Under the pieces are notes generated by a model. The model ran no database searches and had not been told where the DNA came from. It saw nothing but the letters and a program-made list of their open reading frames with translations. From Arenicola marina (lineage: Eukaryota > Annelida > Polychaeta > Arenicolidae), in the NCBI GenBank assembly GCA_964019135.1, contig OZ025257.1, forward strand, positions 25,652,352-25,716,351: 64,000 nt of DNA, read 5' to 3'. The position numbers and the translations under genes were made by a program. Of this stretch, positions 57,597-64,000 are shown piece by piece; the stretch's first letter is position 1; every line of letters begins with the position of its first letter.

Positions 57597-58517
57597 CAAT
57601 GGTGTTTGGTGTCAGAGGCAATGCTGTCTGATGCCAGAGGCAATGCTGTCTGGTGCCACAGGGAAGGTATATAATGCCAGAGGGCATGGTATATGATGTC
57701 AGAGGCAATAGTGTCTGGTATCAGAGGCAATGCTGTCTGATGCCAGAGGCAATGCTGTCTGTTGGCACAGGGAAAGGTATATGATGCCAGAGGGCATGGT
57801 ATATGATGTCAGAGGCAATAGTGTCTGGTATCAGAGGCAATGCTGTCTGATGCCAGAGGCAATGCTGTCTGTTGGCACAGGGAAAGGTATATGATGCCTG
57901 AGGGCATGGTATATGGTGTCAGGGTCAATGGTGTCTGGTGTCAGAGGCAATGCTGTCTGATGCCACAGGGAAAGGTCTATAATGCCAGAGGGCATGGTAT
58001 TTGCTGTCAGAGGCAATGGTGTCTGGTGTCAGAGGCAATGCTGTCTGATGCCAGAGGTAATGCTATCTGTTGAAACAGACAACGGAGTTTGCTGTCACAG
58101 ATCATGGAGTCTGTTACAGCAGGTGTTTGATGCTAAAGGCATTGGTCCATGAAATCAGAAGAAATGGAGACTGCTGCTAGAGGCAATAGTGTATAGTTCT
58201 AGAGACAATGTTGTCTACTGTCACAGACCATGGCGTCCCGGACCATGGATTCTGACACAGCCAATAGTGTGTGATGCCCGAGGCAATGGTATATTATGTC
58301 AGAGGCAATAGTGTGTGCTGCCAGTGGCAATGGTATCTGGTGCCAGAGGAAATGTAGTCTTATGTCAGAGGCAAAGGTATGCTGTCACAGACCATGGTGT
58401 CTGATGCCACAGACCATGAAGTCTGAGGTCATAGACCATGGAATCTGCAGCAACAAACCATGAAGTGTGCTATCATAGACCATAGAATCTGCTGCCAAAG
58501 ACCATGGAGTCTGCCTT
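57597..58517. repeat. 22-bp degenerate minisatellite (copy 2)
   Basis: Counterpart of 29695-30615 with equal length and the same 110-bp higher-order period. One change is visible (CCCGAGGCAATGG for CCCGAGGGAATGG). Confidence 0.9.
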
Positions 58518-59401
58518 ACAGCTTAGGACGCAGCCAAACTGCATAGGACGAGATTGTTGCCTGAAGCAATAACATCTGCTGCTTTATTGAGCAATCTGCC
58601 AAAGTGGATGGATTTGGTGGCATTTAGCTTGATGGTTGTTGATGGCAAGTCCATTTGAGACAAGCAGAGCTTGTCATCTCCATCAGTCCTCGATGGCCCG
58701 CCGTTCGGCTTAACGTCTTACCATACATATCACACGGCCTGTCAGCTGAACACGTTACGTGATTCCATGTAACCAGGAAATCAATATGAGGAAAATCTAC
58801 CGAACCTACCAATCCAAAGAAGGGAACAGTATATTGCTATCTACGGCCACAGCGCCGTTCACAATCTTTAATTGCATTTGACCTTTTTCGAAGAAAATGA
58901 CGTCGAACCCTGCAGTAAACACATTCACCCATTTATGGCCCTGTACATTTATTAGCTCAGTGGGCACCGGCCGGCCTGCCAATCTCTCTCACTGTCCATG
59001 TCTGCAGCTTTCCCTTTGGGACCCTATAGGGCTGCACAGTCACTACGGGATCCGAGCGAGACCCCACGAGACAGGGATACTTACGCTCTATTTCAATGCT
59101 ATAGCATCCAAGGCCGGTGCTGCGTATCTCTCGGTGGTTGTTTGCCTTGGCTCGCGTCACACAAATAATCGGCTAAAGCTGTTCGTCAACAGCTGATAAA
59201 CCAAAATGCGGCTGCTTCAAAGGTGACTGCCAAGTTGCAAAAGGGTTAAGACCCTCCCCCCGCCTCCCAGCCCCCGGCCCCTCCACCGGTCACACAAAGC
59301 TTTCAGCTGATGTCTCCTGAATCCCAATCTGTTTGTTACAAGCTGGCAAAGCGTCCAAAAACAGCAGAAATGTCTCGCCCCATTTTTACCGAACCCCCTT
59401 A
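58518..59401. other. Low-copy sequence without a recognisable gene (copy 2)
   Basis: Counterpart of 30616-31499. I see nothing coding. Confidence 0.4.
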
Positions 59402-60142
59402 TTCAAAATATATAGTAGTCCATGAGCCAGACCCCTAGATTTTGAGATCAACTGCCATATAGGTGGACAAGATGCCACTGTGTTTAGATTGCCTGACATG
59501 TCAGGACTTGAGAATCAGGTGATGCATAATGTATAACTAAATATTTGTCGCCAAAAGATGGCCGCCAAATTCTAGAAGAAAAAGTGTTATATTTATTGGT
59601 TTCCTTTTGACATTAATCACTGTCTGCCATTTCGAAACATCCTTTTGTTTAATAAGAAATTTTACATCTACCAATATATATATTGCACATAGATTTTTGG
59701 ACTAGGTACCCAGATATAGATATTCCATGGCAAGTATGAATGGCCCATATTTCACCAGTGTATATTTATGCAATGCTATTCTGGTACAAATGTGAATATA
59801 TACCGGGCACATAGAGAACAAAAACGAAGATTAGATTAAGTCATGTGTCGTCAGTAAGGGGTAGATGACAACGGTGACAACGTCGTCTTACATGCGACTG
59901 ACTGAATGTGAGTAGCAGAGCCACCCCAGAATGCTCAGCATGTAAGGATGTTGAAATCAGAGGATGGACTTCCATAAGGCCGTCATTTTAAAATGGTCGC
60001 CACATTCTGAGAAATGACCATGTTTCGCATGTGTTGAAAGTGATCTGCGCTTGTTTAATCAGAAATCTGGCATCGGACCATATATGGGTTGCGCATATGA
60101 TATTTCCAATATATTAGCAAAATTTGATCCAAGGGAGTGTTT
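59402..60142. repeat. Ancient degenerate direct repeat with ATGGCCGCCA-type motif (copy 2)
   Basis: Counterpart of 31500-32240 with one visible change (GTATATTTATG for GTAAATTTATG). Confidence 0.5.
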
Positions 60143-60922
60143 TTTTTTTAAATTTTGATATGTTAATTGACTATGTCGTGAGATTTTATCGAGGCAATGA
60201 ATTTGTTATAAAAGTGTGAGCATAAATATGAAGGTACAGGGTAAAAATATGATCAAAAAACTTAAATAAATCTATAAGATCGGATACAATAAAAGGTTGG
60301 CTGTAACAACATAAATACATCCCGGATATTGACGATACAAATACATATTCTTTCATTTACACTCTGGCAATACAGTAAATCATCTCAGCGATACGGCCCC
60401 ATAATATAAGCTTAGTTTGGCTGCATCGCTTTCGTATTTCAACCATGCAAACGACTCGTTATATGATCACAGACACTCGTTGTTGTTGCGTTTCACAAAA
60501 ACATAACAGCCAGCTTATTTTCCAACTGGCGGGAAGCGCGTTGAGAGCGTTTGCAGGATGTGATGACTTTCGGGATCGGAGTTTAACTAATAACGTCAGA
60601 TGCGGCATTGATTTAGTATCTTCCACTCAACCCCCACCCGCCTCCTACGACAAGCATGCTCAACAAAACAACTGCGGAAGTGTGTGCGTGTGCGTGTGTG
60701 GTTGGGGGGTGGGGTGATGCTCAAACCCACCTTGTCCTCGACAGTCAATACGTAAATGTGCATGGATCTATAATTCGGGAGACAGTGAGGATTAGATAAT
60801 GAGTCATGAATGCTTCTTGGTAGAATAGGCACATATATATAGATCATGGATCACGCCATTATTCCTAATAATATGTTGATAGCTATAGCAATTTGTGGGC
60901 GGTTTCAAGAGCTATTCGACAG
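60143..60922. other. Low-copy sequence with a short GT-rich microsatellite (copy 2)
   Basis: Counterpart of 32241-33020. No gene is seen. Confidence 0.4.
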
Positions 60923-62200
60923 GTTGGCGCCGGTGTGACAGCCAAGGCGTTGGTCGGTCAGGGTGGCGCCGGTGTGACAGCCAAGGCGTTGGTCAGGGTG
61001 GAGCCGGTGTGACAGCCAAGGCGTTGGTCAAGTTGGAGCCGGTGTGACAGCCAAGGCGTTGGTCAGGGTGGCGCCGGTGTGACAGCCAAGGCATTGGTCA
61101 GGGTGGCGCCGGTGTGACAGCCAAGGCGTTGGTCAGGGTGGCGCCGGTGTGACAGCCAAGGCGTTGGTCAGGGTGGAGCCGGTGTGACATCCAAGGCGTT
61201 GGTCAGGGTGGCGCCGGTGTGACAGCCAAGGCGTTGTTCAGGGTGGCGCCGGTGTGACAGCCAAGGCGTTGGTCAGGGTGGCGCCGGTGTGACAGCCAAG
61301 GCGTTGGTCAGGGTGGCGCCGGTGTGACAGCCAAGGCGTTGGTCAGGGTGGCGCCGGTGTGAGAGCCAAGGCATTGGTCAGGGTGGAGCCGGTGTGAGAG
61401 CCAAGGCGTTGGTCAGGGTGGCGCCGGTGTGAGAGCCAAGGCATTGGTCAGGGTGGCGCCGGTGTGAGAGCCAAGGCATTGGTCAGGGTGGAGCCGGTGT
61501 GACAGCCAAGGCGTTGGTCAGGATGGAGCCGGTGTGAGAGCCAAGGCATTAGTCAGGGCGGCGCCGGTGGGAGAGCCAAGACGTTGGTCAGGGTGGCGCC
61601 GGTGTGAGAGCCAAAGCGTTGGTCAGGGTGGCGCCGGTGTGACAGCCTAGGCGTTGGTCAGGGTGGAGCCGGTGTGACAGCCAAGGCATTGGTCAGGTTG
61701 GCGCCAATTGTGACAGCCAAGGCGTTGGTCAGGGTGGAGCCGGTGTGACAGCCAAGGCATTGATCAGGGTGGAGCCGGTGTGAGAGCCAAGGCTTTGGTC
61801 AGGCTGGCGCCGGTGTGACAACCAAGGCGTTGGTCAGGGTGGAGCCGGTGTGACAGCCAAGGCGTTGGTCAGGGTGGCGCCGGTGTGACAGCCAAGGCGT
61901 TGGTCAGGGTGGCGCCGGTGTGACAGCCAAGGCGTTGGTCAGGGTGGAGCCGGTGTGACAGACAAGGCATTGGTCAGGGTGGCACCGGTGTGACAGCCAA
62001 GGCGTTGGTCAGGGTGGAGCCGGTGTGACAGCCAAGGCATTGGTCAGGGGGGCGCCGGTGTCACAGCCAAGGCGTTGGTCAGGGTGGAGCCGGTGTAACA
62101 GCCAAGGCATTGGTCAGGGTGGCGGCGGTGTGACAGCCAAGGCGTTGGTCAGGGTGGAGCCGGTGTGAGAGCCAAGGCATTGGTCATGGTGGCGCCGGTT
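60923..62200. repeat. 35-bp minisatellite (copy 2)
   Basis: Counterpart of 33021-34298. It has the same number of units and, as far as I can read, the same order of the three binary variants, including the rare GCGCCAATTGTG unit. Confidence 0.96.
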
Positions 62201-62516
62201 TTTAAAATTATAAGCCTGGGTGTAGGGCATATCGATTAGGAGAATACGGAGTAAGATAGAAATGTAGGTAAGGAAAGACTGAACCTCTCACCCTCAACCC
62301 CATCCCGACTAGATCTCTCACCATCATTCCTTTAGCCGATTTTCACATCTTGACTAAAATACTCACTTGTCAGCCGTATTAATAATAACATTTTTTTCTT
62401 TTATATAAATCCAAGCTTGCGGAGACGATATCCGCACGCATTCAGCCCGGTAATCTGTATACATAAAAGTTTTCACCAATTAGGGACCTCGGCACTTAAA
62501 TTCACGCGGAGAGTCC

Positions 62517-62716
62517 CAAGGGCGGATCCAGGGGGGGTGCAAGTGGACCGGACCCCCATACTTCTTTGAGGAAGAGTTCCGTTTTTGAATGCAACATTTA
62601 GGCCTTCTGAGTAAAAAGTGTTGGTGCATCCCCAATCTTTTTCAGAGACCCCCCCCCTTCCCGGTCGCAAGTTTGTACCCCCCCCCCCACCTTCTAAATT
62701 CCTGGATTCGCCCCTG
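62517..62716. mobile_element. MITE-like element (copy 2)
   Basis: Counterpart of 34615-34813 with the poly-C run one base longer and the same imperfect terminal inverted repeats. Confidence 0.6.
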
Positions 62717-64000
62717 TCAGTCCAAATCCCGCTGGACCCCGCATAGTCCGCCAGTGCATAGGAGGCGCCACTTGGCTCAGGGTTCCTCACGATCGATACA
62801 ACAATTGAAAGTCGCAGACAGATTGAGGCATCCTCAGGAGAAATCAGGGACAAAAAGGCAGCCCAAGCAAAGCCCCGGCTGACCGCATTAAAGTTCTTAT
62901 TGTAGGGGCGCTCGGGCGGCAACCCGTGACCGATTTCAATGAACTACACGCACGAACGAAAAACTGAAGTAAAGGTGGTTTTGATTTTACTTCATTTTGC
63001 TAAATATATAAGAAACTTTATAATATAATGATCGCGATAATATTCACCAAGCCCTTCTAAACCACGTGACAACCTCATAATTTGTGTATTTTCAATAATT
63101 AGGATACTGGTTGGCATTTTTTCGGGGAAATCTCGGCCAATGCAACCCTCTTCTTATGTCATCAGGTGCAGCTTGTTATCCCTTGATTCTGGTCGGTTTA
63201 ATATCTAGCAATTATCATATTATTATTATACCTTATTATTACATGTTATATTATATTATCTTATTATTATAAGTGTGCGATCTTGCATTGCACAATCATA
63301 TTTCTCAATATAACAAATTATCATCTTTACTTTTATTTACAATAGAGGGACCCTGCTATATGGCCATTACCTTTCAGAAGAACCGCCTTAAATAAACGAT
63401 GCTTAAATTTGTTAACAAAATGCAATCTGGCATTCGAGAATGTATCCAAATTCTTATTGAATATGTCGCACTAACATTGAAACAGCTATTGCTTTGTGTT
63501 ATTTTTGTCTATATAGAACATCTGCTTATTTGGGTTTTTTAAATTTTAAACCAAGCATCAATCTGAAAATGTGTCGGATACTTTGGGAACGACAAATCAA
63601 GCCAATGGCGTCCTCCACAACAACGGAGGAGTACACTACCGCTGCCCAGAAATAACCACAAAAGAGCAGGCTTTCGTCGAAATTCTGAAAATACTCGGAC
63701 ACAAAAGAATGGCGGCTGAATGGCGATGGCCCTTGATGTACCAGTCCCTCTCAACGAGCGAAGCAGGTCTGTTTGTGCTGACAAGCTTTGCGTGGCGGGG
63801 GGGGGGCGGTTGGCGGGTGGGGTTGCGTCTGTCTCTCCCACCAGCCTGTCCCTTGAAGCGTGATTCCTAGCATCCCTCGAAGTGGCGGCCAGCACCCCTT
63901 AGAGACTAATTACCCCCACGCCTCCGTCATGTCAAATGGCGAAGTCGGAACGATTTCTGCATGAAAATTATATTCTGGAAGGAAAAAAACAGACGATAAC
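62717..64000. other. Low-copy and AT-rich sequence to the window end (copy 2)
   Basis: Counterpart of 34814-36097. Visible changes are AAAAACTGAAG for AAAAAATGAAG and AAACTTTATAAT for AAACTGTATAAT. The window ends about 300 bp short of where the next 19-bp array would be expected if the tandem continues. Confidence 0.4.

Larger units (their letters stand above)
44722..64000. repeat. Complex spacer, copy 2 of the segmental duplication
   Basis: This is a co-linear copy of 18304-36390, cut off by the window end at the equivalent of 36097. It differs by the retrotransposon at 45561-47125, by two fewer 42-bp units, by several homopolymer lengths, and by substitutions concentrated before about 48.7 kb. 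Confidence 0.95.

Noticed and set aside
1..64000. A defence, biosynthetic or other multi-gene system
   Set aside because: No set of co-oriented coding genes exists in the window. The only confident protein-coding sequence is a truncated retrotransposon reverse transcriptase.

Overview
This window is eukaryotic, non-coding-rich repeat DNA, almost certainly from an animal. Three things point to this: a 5'-truncated CR1/Jockey-type non-LTR retrotransposon with an (ATTCTG)n tail, MITE-like and tRNA-derived elements, and an almost complete lack of long open frames outside simple repeats. A marine invertebrate is a guess; I cannot name the species. There is no operon, CRISPR array, rRNA or conventional gene cluster.

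Layout. 1-18303 is a hierarchical satellite block in which a 19-bp satellite (A: 1-10196 and 12264-15449) alternates with a 46-bp satellite (B: 10197-12263 and 15450-18303). 18304-36390 is an 18-kb complex spacer carrying at least six unrelated minisatellites (42, 7, 48, 22 and 35 bp units, plus a palindromic cluster), dispersed repeat pairs, a MITE-like element, a tRNA-like SINE fragment and one candidate small two-exon gene. 36391-42400 (A3) and 42401-44721 (B3) are a second satellite block. 44722-64000 is a second copy of the same spacer, offset by about 27.9 kb and cut off by the window end. The whole is therefore a tandem megasatellite, or segmental duplication, whose unit is [19-bp array][46-bp array][18-kb spacer].

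The two spacers are not evenly similar. By eye, 18.3-20.8 kb differs from its partner at roughly 1-2% of sites and by a 1565-bp retrotransposon found only in copy 2 (45561-47125). From the G-rich array at 21 kb to 36 kb the copies differ at only about ten substitutions plus a few homopolymer length changes. The step lies next to a strongly G-quadruplex-prone (CTGGGGG)n array, which suggests recent conversion or recombinational homogenisation of the right-hand 15 kb.

Coding content is minimal. It consists of the partial reverse transcriptase (45562-46698), a candidate gene of about 108 residues split over two exons (24058-24882 and its copy at 51962-52786), and a decayed exon-like block present as an inverted pair. 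The many TPDIITYTRYHYLHP-type frames are artefacts: the reverse complement of the 19-bp monomer has no stop codon in any frame.
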